A DNA stretch of 34,145 nt. It comes from Streptomyces flaveus (GTDB lineage Bacteria; Actinomycetota; Actinomycetes; Streptomycetales; Streptomycetaceae). Under the pieces are notes generated by a model. The model saw only the letters and a list, made by a program, of their open reading frames with translations. It was not told the DNA's origin and did no database searches. Where the stretch lies: contig NZ_BMPQ01000013.1 of assembly GCF_014647675.1 (NCBI RefSeq), forward strand, positions 1-34,145, given 5' to 3'. Shown here piece by piece: positions 16,108-24,050 of this stretch (positions within the stretch are counted from its first letter, which is position 1; every line of letters begins with the position of its first letter). Both the position numbers and the translations under genes were made by a program.

Positions 16108-16884
16108 GTGCTCCGTATCACCGACGCCCGAACGGGCGAGCCCGCCGACGCCGCCCCCGCCCGCCGCGGCCTGACCCGCGTCGAGGCCCATGTACCGCGT
16201 GCCGACACCACCGGCCTGCGGATACTCCTGGTCGCCGACCTCCTCGTACGCGCCCTGGAACTCAACGGGACGCCCGTCTGGACGGTGCTGACCGCCCCGG
16301 AGGGGCACGCGGAACTCCGGGAACGCGCATCGGCCCTCGGCATCCGGCCGTTCGAGGACCCCCGCGCCGGGGAACCGCCGCTGGGTGAGGCACAGGTGCT
16401 CCATGTTGTCGGCGGCCCCGCCGCCCCTGAAGGCGACGACGAAGCACCGGACGGCGTACGCGTCGAGGTCGCCCCGGTGCACGACGAGGTCCCGGCCGAT
16501 GACGAGAGCGGTCCGGTTCATGAGGGCGTTGAGGGGAGCGACCCCTCGGCGCTGCGTCTCGCGCTGCTCGCGCGGCCCCGCCGTGATCCCCTCCGGCTCG
16601 ACGCGGCCGGCCTGGCCGACGCCGAGAAGGTCCTCACACACTGGCGGGGAGCCGTCGCCACCTGGGCCACGCATCCCTCCAGCCCCATCCCCGATCCCGT
16701 ACGCCAGCAGCTGCGCGCCGCCTGGGAGGACGACCTGGACGTGCCCGCCGTACTGGACGTACTGCGCCGGGTGGCGACGTCCCAGACCGTTCCGGACGGG
16801 GCCCGCTTCGAGACGTACGCCTACGCCGACCGTCTCCTCGGGCTCGAACTCACCCGTGACATCGGCCGTGGAACCCCGTCATGA
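16108..16884 (+). CDS. Cysteinyl-tRNA synthetase/MshC-like protein without catalytic motifs
   Basis: A 258-residue protein beginning LRITDARTGEPADAAPA. Segments recall a shrunken cysteinyl-tRNA synthetase or MshC: LRILLVADLLVRALELNGTP corresponds to the first Rossmann helix region, GPVHEGVEGSDPSALRLALL to the region where those enzymes have the KMSK loop and ALR helix, and LTHWRGAVATW plus AAWEDDLDVPAVLDVLRRVA to the helical domain. The HIGH-type motif, the zinc ligands and KMSKS are absent, so it should not activate cysteine. It may be a regulatory or binding paralogue. The GTG at 16108 is supported only by the -10 element 6 nt upstream. Its stop overlaps the next start (ATGA), so it forms an operon with the SixA-like gene. 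Confidence 0.6.
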   Translation: MLRITDARTGEPADAAPARRGLTRVEAHVPRADTTGLRILLVADLLVRALELNGTPVWTVLTAPEGHAELRERASALGIRPFEDPRAGEPPLGEAQVLHVVGGPAAPEGDDEAPDGVRVEVAPVHDEVPADDESGPVHEGVEGSDPSALRLALLARPRRDPLRLDAAGLADAEKVLTHWRGAVATWATHPSSPIPDPVRQQLRAAWEDDLDVPAVLDVLRRVATSQTVPDGARFETYAYADRLLGLELTRDIGRGTPS

Positions 16885-17423
16885 ACGTGCCTGCCGGAGC
16901 GCCCCCGCAGCGCCGCCTGATCGTCCTGCGGCACGCCAAGTCGGCCTGGCCGGACGGCGTCGCCGACCACGAGAGGCCGCTCGCACCGCGTGGCCGCCGT
17001 GACGCCCCGGCCGCCGGTCGCGCGCTCGCCGCCGCCGACCGGGTGCCCGACCTCGCGCTCTGCTCCACCGCCGTACGCGCCCGCCGGACCTGGGAACTGG
17101 CCGCGGCCGAATGGACCACACCTCCTCCCGTACGCCACGATCCGCGGCTGTACGCGGCCGACGTACCCGAGTTGCTGGCAGCGGTGCGCGAAGTGCCCGA
17201 CGAGGTCAGGACGTTGCTGCTGATCGGACACAACCCCGAGCTCGAGGAACTGGTGCTCACCCTGGCCGGGGACAGTCTCGACGACGCGCTGGACGAGGTC
17301 CGCACGAAGTTCCCGACATCGGCGATCGCGGTCCTCACCTGGTACGGCGACACCTGGTCTTCCCTCGGCCCCGGCATGGCGCTGCTCACCGACGTGACCG
17401 TGCCGCGGGGCAAGAAGGGCTGA
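16881..17423 (+). CDS. SixA-type phosphohistidine phosphatase (histidine phosphatase superfamily)
   Basis: A 180-residue protein with the phosphoglycerate-mutase-like RHG motif variant LIVLRHAKSAWPDG (RHAKS, residues about 16-21), CSTAVRARRTWE in the middle and the second catalytic histidine in LLLIGHNPELEELV. These residues fit SixA, which removes phosphate from histidine phosphotransfer domains, but other small phosphomonoesters are possible. Its ATG overlaps the TGA of the CysRS-like gene, suggesting coupling. It is cytoplasmic, with no signal sequence. Confidence 0.85.
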   Translation: MNVPAGAPPQRRLIVLRHAKSAWPDGVADHERPLAPRGRRDAPAAGRALAAADRVPDLALCSTAVRARRTWELAAAEWTTPPPVRHDPRLYAADVPELLAAVREVPDEVRTLLLIGHNPELEELVLTLAGDSLDDALDEVRTKFPTSAIAVLTWYGDTWSSLGPGMALLTDVTVPRGKKG

Positions 17424-17488
17424 TCTCCGCACCGGGTGGCGGCCCGACGGGACGCACGCGCGCGTGCAGCACCTTCGCGCGGGGCACA

Positions 17489-17494
17489 TACGCT
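17489..17494 (+). promoter_or_regulatory. -10 hexamer TACGCT, probably leaderless yigZ transcript
   Basis: TACGCT ends 6 nt before the ATG at 17501; there is no ribosome site between. It matches the pattern seen at 14181 and 16096. Confidence 0.45.
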
Positions 17495-17500
17495 GGCTCG

Positions 17501-18127
17501 ATGCAGGACGAGTACCGCACGGTGGCCCGCGCAGGCGTGCACGAGACCGAAGTCAACCGCTCCCGCTTCCTGTGCGCGCTCGCCCCGGCGGCCACCGAAC
17601 AGGAAGCCCAGGAGTTCATCGCGGCCGTCCGCAAGGAGCACGCGGACGCCACGCACAACTGCTACGCGTACGTCATCGGCGCCGACGCCTCCGTACAGAA
17701 GGCGAGCGACGACGGCGAACCGGGCGGCACGGCCGGCGTCCCGATGCTCCAGATGCTGCTGCGCCGCGACCTGCGGTACGTCGCCGCCGTCGTCACCCGC
17801 TACTACGGCGGCGTCAAGCTCGGCGCGGGCGGGCTCATCCGGGCGTACGGGGGAGCGGTGGGCGAGGCCCTCGACACCCTCGGCACGATCACACGTAAAC
17901 GCTTCCGTCTCGCCACCGTCACGGTCGACCACCAGCGGGCGGGCAAGGTGCAGAACGACCTGCGGTCGACGGGCCGCGAGATACGCGACGTCCGCTACGG
18001 AGAGGCCGTCACCCTCGAGATCGCCCTCCCGGACGCGGACGTGGAGACGTTCCGGGCGTGGCTGGCCGATGCCACGGCGGGGACGGCGGGGTTCGAGCTG
18101 GGGGGAGAGGCGTACGGGGACGCCTGA
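17501..18127 (+). CDS. yigZ: YigZ/IMPACT-family protein (UPF0029)
   Basis: A 208-residue protein. The N-terminal UPF0029 domain has the family signature NCYAYVIG, then KASDDGEPGGTAGVPMLQML and VAAVVTRYYGGVKLGAGGLI (residues about 50-120), followed by a ferredoxin-fold C-terminal domain (about 130-200). Members are IMPACT-related and linked to translation or proline peptide metabolism, with no settled biochemical role. The ATG at 17501 was chosen because the family match begins right after it and a -10 element lies 6 nt upstream. Seventy-eight nt separate it from the SixA-like gene. It is followed by the stranded 5' end of an sbcD-like gene. Confidence 0.88.
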   Translation: MQDEYRTVARAGVHETEVNRSRFLCALAPAATEQEAQEFIAAVRKEHADATHNCYAYVIGADASVQKASDDGEPGGTAGVPMLQMLLRRDLRYVAAVVTRYYGGVKLGAGGLIRAYGGAVGEALDTLGTITRKRFRLATVTVDHQRAGKVQNDLRSTGREIRDVRYGEAVTLEIALPDADVETFRAWLADATAGTAGFELGGEAYGDA

Positions 18128-18198
18128 TGCGGACAGCGCTGAGGCCGCCAGGAGAGGCCGATATGGCAGTAGCCGCCCGTGATGTCCGACCCGGCCGT

Positions 18199-18204
18199 TA
18201 GTCT
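18199..18204 (+). promoter_or_regulatory. Stranded -10 hexamer TAGTCT before the sbcD stub
   Basis: TAGTCT lies 8 nt before the ATG at 18213. It looks like the original promoter of sbcD, now separated from the intact gene by about 12.7 kb. Confidence 0.35.
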
Positions 18205-18212
18205 CGAGGATC

Positions 18213-18254
18213 ATGAGGCTGCTGCACAAATTTTCCAGGCGCTGCCTACCGTAA
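18213..18254 (+). pseudogene. sbcD 5' stub (13 codons)
   Basis: The ORF reads MRLLHKFSRRCLP and stops. The first five codons (ATG AGG CTG CTG CAC) encode MRLLH, the same start as the SbcD gene at 30918 (VRLLHTSDWHLG), and the bases TGCTGCACA are identical at both sites. After CACA the sequence becomes AT-rich (AATTTTCC) and unrelated. I read it as the severed beginning of an ancestral yigZ-sbcD arrangement. Confidence 0.55.
18220..18228 (+). other. Left junction core TGCTGCACA (attL-like)
   Basis: This nine-base sequence is shared exactly with 30925-30933 in sbcD. The left flank is sbcD-like 5' sequence and the right flank is foreign, as expected for one end of an insertion. Confidence 0.5.
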
Positions 18255-18579
18255 GGGCGCTGATGTGGCAAAGGTGCAGGTCAGGATGGTGCGGTTCCGC
18301 CCAGGAGAAGCTCGTCGGTGGTGCCGGTGCCGTGTTGGTTTGGTGCTGACCTGTGGGCACTCCTCGTCATCCCTGGTGACCTGTCCCGTGCTGGTTCTGT
18401 GCTGGGCGGGGAGGGTGTCGAGTTGCAGGCGGTGGAGCGAGGTCTGGCGGCCGCCCTGTTCGCAGTCGCCGAACTGGTGGGTTTGGCGAGGCGGTTTCTG
18501 ATGGACCGCTTTCCATTTGCCTGGGTCGGCCGGTTCGGGTTGTCAGGACTCGAGGCTTGGGGGTAGTCGCCCATCCAGG
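18255..18579. other. Gap with no recognised gene
   Basis: From the sbcD stub to the ROK operator there is no ORF with a ribosome site and no family I recognise. The stretch has somewhat more T and G on the plus strand than its surroundings. It contains CCCGTGCTGGTT at 18385-18396, which recurs at 30853-30864 near the other end of the proposed insertion. It may hold decayed mobile-element sequence. Confidence 0.4.
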
Positions 18580-18604
18580 CTTTGTCCTGTGTGTGGAGAA
18601 AGTT
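18580..18604 (+). promoter_or_regulatory. Putative ROK operator A
   Basis: CTTTGTCC (18580-18587), 7-nt spacer, GGAGAAAG (18595-18602), then TT: an inverted repeat with one mismatch. It is nearly identical to the site at 26385-26409. The centre is 58 nt upstream of a TACGTT -10 element (18650-18655), itself 18 nt from CTTCCC (18626-18631). It lies upstream of the ROK gene, which suggests autoregulation. Confidence 0.6.
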
Positions 18605-18625
18605 GTGCTGGATCGTGCGTAAGTT

Positions 18626-18655
18626 CTTCCCGCTCCGGAAAATCGCTGCTACGTT
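18626..18655 (+). promoter_or_regulatory. Putative promoter of the ROK gene
   Basis: CTTCCC (18626-18631) and TACGTT (18650-18655) are separated by 18 nt. The same spacing and similar hexamers (CTTTCC/TACGGT) occur at 26431-26460, and both lie at the same distance from their operator. Confidence 0.4.
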
Positions 18656-18736
18656 CCTCCCCGAAAGCCTGACGGCTCAGCCGACGGAACCAGGCGTCCG
18701 GGTCCCCGGCCGTGGGCTAGGGGAGGGGAGGGGTTC

Positions 18737-19927
18737 GTGAGACGAATGACCGCTCGGCCTGAGAACACGCATCAGGCGCGGCTGCTTCGTTTACTGCGTG
18801 ACAACGGGTCCAACTCCCGCGCTCAGCTGGGTGATCTGGTGGACCTGTCCCGTTCGAAGCTGGCCGTCGAGGTGGACCGGCTGCTGGAGACGGGACTGGT
18901 CGTCGCGGACGGGCTTGCCCCCTCGCGGGGCGGCCGGCGTTCGCACAACATCCGGCTCTCGCCGACGCTGCGTTTCCTCGGTGTCGACATCGGTGCCACG
19001 TCGGTCGATGTCGCCGTGACGAACGCGGAGTTGGAGGTCCTGGGGCATCTGAACCATCCGATGGATGTCCGGGAGGGGCCTGTGGCGGTCTTCGAGCAGG
19101 TGCTGTCGATGGCTGCCAAGCTGAACGCCTCCGGTGTCGCAGAGGGCTTCGACGGTGCCGGGATCGGGGTCCCGGGGCCGGTCCGCTTTCCGGAAGGTGT
19201 GCCGGTCGCGCCTCCGATCATGCCGGGCTGGGACGGGTTCCCGGTGCGGGAGGCGCTCAGTCAGGAACTGGGTTGTCCGGTCATGGTGGACAACGACGTG
19301 AACCTGATGGCGATGGGGGAGCAGCACGCGGGCGTCGCACGCCCGGTGGGCGACTTCCTGTGCGTCAAGATCGGTACCGGCATCGGCTGTGGCATCGTCG
19401 TCGGCGGTGAGGTCTACCGGGGGACGACCGGCAGTGCCGGCGACATCGGTCATATTCAGGTGGAACCGGGAGGTCGCGCGTGTGCGTGTGGCAACCGGGG
19501 CTGCCTGGAAGCCCACTTCAGCGGTGCCGCGTTGGCCGGTGATGCGGAGCAGGCCGCGCGCGAGGGCCGGTCGGTACAGCTCGCTGCCCGGCTGGAGACG
19601 GCCGGGCGTCTGACGGCCGAGGACGTGTCGGCTGCCGCGGCAGCAGGGGACGCGGTGGCTTTGGAGCTGATTCGGGAGGGTGGGAAGCGTCTGGGGCAGG
19701 TCATCGCCGGGCTTGTCAGTTTCTTCAATCCGGGGCTGGTGGTGATCGGCGGCGGTGTGACCGGGCTCGGGCACACGTTGCTGGCCAGTGTTCGGACCCA
19801 GGTCTACCGGCAGTCCTTGCCGCTGGCCACGCGCAACCTGCCGATTGTGCTGGGTGAGTTGGGACCGGCCGCCGGAGCCATCGGCGCGACCCGGCTCATC
19901 AGCGACCACGTTTTCTCACCGGCCTGA
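18737..19927 (+). CDS. ROK-family transcriptional regulator
   Basis: A 396-residue XylR/NagC-type regulator. The N-terminal winged helix-turn-helix (about 10-65) includes LLRDNGSNSRAQLGDLVDLS and LAVEVDRLLETGLV. The sugar-kinase-like body has phosphate-loop DIGATSVDVAV, GIGVPGPV and KIGTGIGCGIVVGG. The ROK zinc motif is present as GHIQVEPGGRACACGNRGCL (CxCGxxGCLE). The GTG at 18737 is preceded by a GGGGAGGGGAGG tract; an ATG three codons later is the alternative. It should bind DNA and release or activate on binding a sugar. The dyad at 18580 upstream of its own gene, and copies before two downstream catabolic genes, point to it as the controller of this block. Confidence 0.92.
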   Translation: MRRMTARPENTHQARLLRLLRDNGSNSRAQLGDLVDLSRSKLAVEVDRLLETGLVVADGLAPSRGGRRSHNIRLSPTLRFLGVDIGATSVDVAVTNAELEVLGHLNHPMDVREGPVAVFEQVLSMAAKLNASGVAEGFDGAGIGVPGPVRFPEGVPVAPPIMPGWDGFPVREALSQELGCPVMVDNDVNLMAMGEQHAGVARPVGDFLCVKIGTGIGCGIVVGGEVYRGTTGSAGDIGHIQVEPGGRACACGNRGCLEAHFSGAALAGDAEQAAREGRSVQLAARLETAGRLTAEDVSAAAAAGDAVALELIREGGKRLGQVIAGLVSFFNPGLVVIGGGVTGLGHTLLASVRTQVYRQSLPLATRNLPIVLGELGPAAGAIGATRLISDHVFSPA

Positions 19928-20280
19928 CCGCCGCCCGACCCCGCCGGCAACGGACTACCACTCGCGCCACTACAACCAAGCGTCACTGCAACCTCATTGG
20001 CGCTCCCGCACACCCATTGCGCCCTGGCAACCCCACGGCGCACTCGCAACACCCGTAGAGCCACCGCAACACCCACCGCACCGCCGCTACCACCGCATGA
20101 AGCGTCGGCGACTGCCACCACTGCATGGTTGCCGGGCCCATCAGGCCTGCCCTGCCCCTTTTCTCAGCCCCTACGCCCCAGCGCACACGACGCCAGGGGC
20201 TCTCCAGAGCCGCCCAAGTACCTGCACCACCTTGCCCAGCCCTGCCTGCTCATGTCCCGCATCCGCCGAGGGGATTCCTC
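19928..20280 (+). other. C-rich, G-poor leader between ROK gene and ABC operon
   Basis: This 353-nt region has no gene with a ribosome site. From about 19965 to 20275 the plus strand is rich in CA/CC steps and poor in G (many CACC, CAAC and GCCC tracts), the composition of Rho-utilisation sites. No CTTTGTCC dyad was found here. The GAGGGG just before 20281 serves the ATPase gene. Confidence 0.4.
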
Positions 20281-21804
20281 ATGGCATCACCACCACCCCT
20301 GCTCACCATGTCCGGTATCACCAAGTCGTTCCCGGGCGTCCGCGCCCTGGACGGTGTGGACCTCGAGGTCCAGGCCGGCGAAGTCCACTGCCTCCTCGGC
20401 CAGAACGGCGCCGGCAAGTCCACTTTGATCAAAGTGCTCGCCGGGGCTCACCAGCCCGACGGCGGTGAGATCACCTGGCGGGGTGAGCCCGTGTCCCTGG
20501 GGTCGCCGATCGCCGCCATGCGTCTCGGCATCGCCACCATCTACCAGGAACTCGACCTGATCGAGGGGCTGTCCGTCGCGGAGAACGTCTTCCTCGGGCA
20601 CGAACCCACCTCCGCCGGGTTCGTCGTGCGCGGCTCAGCTGCCCGTACGGCGACCGCGGAGTTGCTGAAACGCCTCGGACACTCGGAGATCGACCCTGCG
20701 CGGCTCGTCGGCGACCTGTCCGCGGCGCAGCAGCAGATCGTCTCGATGGCCCGCGCCCTGTCCCACGAGGTTCGGTTGATCGTGATGGACGAGCCGTCGG
20801 CGGCGCTCGACCCCGAAGAGGTGGACAACCTTTTCAGGATCGTGGGCGATCTGACGGCCGATGGCGTCGCCGTCATCTACATCTCTCACCGTCTTGAGGA
20901 GATCCGGCGCATCGGCGACCGGGTCACGGTCCTGAAGGAGGGCCGGTCGGTCGCGGGCGGTCTGCCTGCCAAGTCGACGCCGACCCATGAGGTCGTGGCC
21001 CTGATGACCGGGCGGAATGTGGAGTACGTCTTCCCCGAGCGCCCCAAGGTGGAGTTCGCCGCGGGGAGAGAACCGGTGCTGAAGGTCGAAGGGCTGACCC
21101 GGCGGGGGGAGTTCGCGCCCGTCGATCTGGAGCTGCGGCCCGGAGAGATCGTCGGTCTGGCGGGGCTCGTCGGGTCCGGGCGCAGCGAGATCCTGGAGAC
21201 GATCTACGGGGCTCGCAAGCCCGACGGCGGCCGGGTTCTCGTCGACGGCACGCCCTTGCGCCCCGGAAGTGTCCGCGCTGCCGTCCGCGCCGGCATCGGC
21301 CTCGCGCCCGAGGAGCGCAAGGCGCAGGGCCTGCTGATGCTGGAGTCCGTCAGCAGCAACGTCTCGGTCTCCACCCTGTCCCGGTTCGCCCGCGCGGGCT
21401 GGATCGACCGGCGTGCCGAGCGCGCCGCGGCGCACCAGGCGGTTCGGGAACTGTCCCTGCGGCCCGACAATCCCGATGCCGCGATCAGGACCCTGTCCGG
21501 CGGCAACCAGCAGAAGGCGGTGCTCGCCCGCTGGCTGTTGCGAGGCTGCAAGGTCCTGCTGCTGGACGAGCCGACCAGGGGCGTCGACATCGGCGCCCGG
21601 GCGGAGCTTTACGCAGTGATTCGCCGGCTGGCCGACGAGGGCCTGGCCGTACTTCTCGTGTCCAGTGAGGTGCCCGAAGTCCTGGGTCTCGCCGACCGGG
21701 TGCTGGTGCTCCGTGAAGGCAGCGTCGTGCACACGGCGGACGCCCGGGAGCTCGACGAGCACCGTGTACTTGATCTTGTAATGGAAGGGAGCCCGACGCC
21801 ATGA
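20281..21804 (+). CDS. Sugar ABC transporter ATP-binding protein (RbsA/MglA type)
   Basis: A 507-residue protein with two fused nucleotide-binding domains, as in ribose-type importers. The first has Walker A GQNGAGKST, the signature variant LSAAQQQ and Walker B LIVMDEPS. The second has the usual degenerate P-loop GLVGSGRSE, the signature LSGGNQQK and VLLLDEPTRGVDIGARAELY. The ATG at 20281 has GAGGGG about 7 nt upstream and the protein starts at the expected position. Its stop overlaps the permease start (ATGA). It energises import of a monosaccharide-like substrate together with the next two genes. Confidence 0.93.
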   Translation: MASPPPLLTMSGITKSFPGVRALDGVDLEVQAGEVHCLLGQNGAGKSTLIKVLAGAHQPDGGEITWRGEPVSLGSPIAAMRLGIATIYQELDLIEGLSVAENVFLGHEPTSAGFVVRGSAARTATAELLKRLGHSEIDPARLVGDLSAAQQQIVSMARALSHEVRLIVMDEPSAALDPEEVDNLFRIVGDLTADGVAVIYISHRLEEIRRIGDRVTVLKEGRSVAGGLPAKSTPTHEVVALMTGRNVEYVFPERPKVEFAAGREPVLKVEGLTRRGEFAPVDLELRPGEIVGLAGLVGSGRSEILETIYGARKPDGGRVLVDGTPLRPGSVRAAVRAGIGLAPEERKAQGLLMLESVSSNVSVSTLSRFARAGWIDRRAERAAAHQAVRELSLRPDNPDAAIRTLSGGNQQKAVLARWLLRGCKVLLLDEPTRGVDIGARAELYAVIRRLADEGLAVLLVSSEVPEVLGLADRVLVLREGSVVHTADARELDEHRVLDLVMEGSPTP

Positions 21805-22832
21805 CGCAGCCGGCCACTGCGGCGCAGAAGGAAGCGCCGACGCCCGCCGCCAAGTCCGCGGGAGACAAAGAGAGTTCGCGCCGACCCGGTCTGCGGTGGG
21901 ACATACGCACTCTGTCCTTGCTCGGAGTCCTCGCCGTCCTCGTCGCGGTCGGTGGGATCACCGCACCGGACGAGTTCCTGGCGACGAACAATCTGCAACT
22001 CGTCCTCACCCAGGCATCCGTGATCGGCGTCGTCACCGTCGGCATGACGTTCGTCATCACCAGCGGCGGGATCGACCTGTCGGTCGGCGCGATCGTGGCG
22101 CTCGCCTCGGTGTGGGCGACGACCGTGGCCACGCAGGAGTTCGGCTTCGCGGGCATCCTCTTCACCGCGGTGATCGTCGGTGTGGGCTGCGGTCTCGTGA
22201 ACGGCGTGCTGATCGCCTACGGCAGGATGGTGCCGTTCATCGCGACGCTGGCCATGCTCGCCTCCGCCCGCGGTCTGGCGCTGCAGATCACGGACGGCAG
22301 CACCCAGATCGTGACCGTCGAATCAGTGCTCGATCTCGGTGCCAGGGACGCCTACATCCTCGGCATCCCGCCCCTTGTTCTGATCTTCGCCGCGGTCACC
22401 GTCATCGGCTGGCTGCTGCTCAACCGCACCACCTTCGGACGCCGCACCGTCGCAGTCGGCGGCAACGCGGAAGCGGCACGCCTCGCCGGCATCGACGTCC
22501 GCCGCCAGCGTCTGTACCTGTACCTGCTGTCCGGACTGTGCTGCGGTATCGCCGCGTTCATGCTGATCGTGCTCGCCGGCTCGGGTCAGAACACCAACGG
22601 CAACCTCTACGAGCTGGACGCCATCGCCGCGGCGATCATCGGCGGCACCCTGCTCAGCGGCGGTCGCGGCACCGTCGTCGGCTCCGTCCTCGGTGTTCTG
22701 GTCTTCACCACGATCACCAACATCTTCGCTCTGAACAACCTCGAGACCGCTGTCCAGCAGATCGCGAAGGGCGCCATCATCGTCGCCGCCGTCCTGGTCC
22801 AGCGCCGCTCGCTGCACGGCGGCGACGCCTGA
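21801..22832 (+). CDS. Sugar ABC transporter permease (RbsC type)
   Basis: A 343-residue membrane protein with an unusually long polar N-terminus (about 30 residues) and then eight to ten hydrophobic segments. Family motifs include MTFVITSGGIDLSVGAIVAL and RRTVAVGGNAEAARLAGIDV, the cytoplasmic loop contacting the ATPase, and AAIIGGTLLSGGRGTVVGSV. The start overlaps the ATPase stop, so translation is coupled. It forms the transmembrane channel of the importer. Confidence 0.93.
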   Translation: MTQPATAAQKEAPTPAAKSAGDKESSRRPGLRWDIRTLSLLGVLAVLVAVGGITAPDEFLATNNLQLVLTQASVIGVVTVGMTFVITSGGIDLSVGAIVALASVWATTVATQEFGFAGILFTAVIVGVGCGLVNGVLIAYGRMVPFIATLAMLASARGLALQITDGSTQIVTVESVLDLGARDAYILGIPPLVLIFAAVTVIGWLLLNRTTFGRRTVAVGGNAEAARLAGIDVRRQRLYLYLLSGLCCGIAAFMLIVLAGSGQNTNGNLYELDAIAAAIIGGTLLSGGRGTVVGSVLGVLVFTTITNIFALNNLETAVQQIAKGAIIVAAVLVQRRSLHGGDA

Positions 22833-22848
22833 CGCCGTGCAGCACACC

Positions 22849-22880
22849 GCCGGACGGCGGCCCCTGAACCGCTGTCCGGC
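22849..22880 (+). terminator. Hairpin between permease and binding-protein genes
   Basis: GCCGGAC (22849-22855) pairs with GTCCGGC (22874-22880); an inner CCGCC/GGCGG stem is an alternative. There is no U-tract. Such hairpins often adjust the ratio of binding protein to membrane components; here that is inference. Confidence 0.3.
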
Positions 22881-22933
22881 ACCCCCACATCCTCCATCTG
22901 ACGCACACCGCCCAGTCGAAGGGTCGATCCGCC

Positions 22934-23983
22934 ATGGCAAAAACCCCCGCCACCAGCCGCAGAGCACTGCTGTTCGGCACCGCAGCCGTTTCCACCGGCG
23001 CGCTGCTGACCGCCTGCACCAGCAATGAGCCCAAGAACCAGGAAAAGGCCGCGGACAACGCTGCCCCGGTCGCGGACGACAAGCCGGGCAAGGCCGTCAC
23101 CATCGGCTTCGCCGGCCCCCAGGCCGACCACGGCTGGCTGAACGCCATCAACGACAACGCCAAGAACCGGGCCAAGAAGTACAAGGACGTCACGCTGGAG
23201 ATCACCGAGGGCTCCAACGACACCGCCCAGCAGATCGGCCAGATCGAGACGCTGATCAACAAGAAGGTCGACGTCCTGGTGGTCCTGCCCGCCGACGGCA
23301 AGGCCCTCACCCAGGTCGGGCTCCAGGCCATGCGCGCCGGCATCCCCGTCGTCAACCTCGACCGGATCTTCAACTCCCCGCAGGCGTACCGCTGCTGGAT
23401 CGGCGGCGACAACTACGGCATGGGCCTCAACGCCGGCCACTACATCGGCGAACAGCTCAAGGACAAGAAGAACGCCAAGGTCGTCGAACTCGCCGGCCTC
23501 GACAACCTGGAGCTGACCCAGCAGCGCACCAAGGGCTTCGACGACGCCCTGAAGAACTACCCCAACATCAGGAAGGTGGCCCGCCAGGCCGCCGACTTCA
23601 CCGTCGAGTCCGGCCAGGCCAAGATGTCCCAACTGCTGCAGGCCCAGTCGAAGTTCGACGCGCTGTGGAACCACGACGACGACCAGGGCGTGGGCGCGCT
23701 GCGCGCCATCGACCAGGCCGGTCGCGACGACTTCCTGATGGTCGGCGGTGCGGGTGCCAAGTCCGCGATGGACGCCATCAAGGCCGGCAACAGCGTGCTC
23801 AAGGCGACCGTCCTGTACCCGCCGACGATGGCCGCCTCCGCCATCGATCTCGCCCGCGCCCTCGGCCAGGGCAAGGGCATCGGCGGCCTCGCCGAGTTCG
23901 AGATCCCGTCCTCGCTGACCCTCTACTCGGCCGTGGTCACCAAGGACAACATCGACCAGTACCTGCCGACCGGCTTCATCTGA
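22934..23983 (+). CDS. Sugar ABC transporter substrate-binding lipoprotein (RbsB type, Tat-exported)
   Basis: A 349-residue protein. The signal has a twin arginine (SRRALLFGTAAVSTGALLTAC) ending in a lipobox LLTAC, so it should be Tat-exported and anchored at Cys29. The mature part is a periplasmic-binding-protein type I fold: VTIGFAGPQADHGWLNAIND, QIETLINKKVDVLVVLP, GIPVVNLDR and WNHDDDQGVGALRAI. It would capture the sugar outside the membrane. The ATG at 22934 follows GAAGGG by about 10 nt. It is separated from the permease gene by 101 nt. Confidence 0.93.
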   Translation: MAKTPATSRRALLFGTAAVSTGALLTACTSNEPKNQEKAADNAAPVADDKPGKAVTIGFAGPQADHGWLNAINDNAKNRAKKYKDVTLEITEGSNDTAQQIGQIETLINKKVDVLVVLPADGKALTQVGLQAMRAGIPVVNLDRIFNSPQAYRCWIGGDNYGMGLNAGHYIGEQLKDKKNAKVVELAGLDNLELTQQRTKGFDDALKNYPNIRKVARQAADFTVESGQAKMSQLLQAQSKFDALWNHDDDQGVGALRAIDQAGRDDFLMVGGAGAKSAMDAIKAGNSVLKATVLYPPTMAASAIDLARALGQGKGIGGLAEFEIPSSLTLYSAVVTKDNIDQYLPTGFI

Positions 23984-24050
23984 CCGGTCCGGGCCGCGTG
24001 CCCCGCGAACACAGCGATGAGTCAGTGACACTCCGACGAGGAGGAACCGT

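Noticed and set aside
14881..16674. Long minus-strand frame over the arginase-family and CysRS-like genes
   Set aside because: Its translation is Arg/Gly/Pro-rich without recognisable domains, and it overlaps better supported genes.
18318..18566. Plus-strand 82-codon frame before the ROK gene
   Set aside because: No ribosome site and no recognisable family; the region looks like decayed sequence at the edge of the inserted segment.
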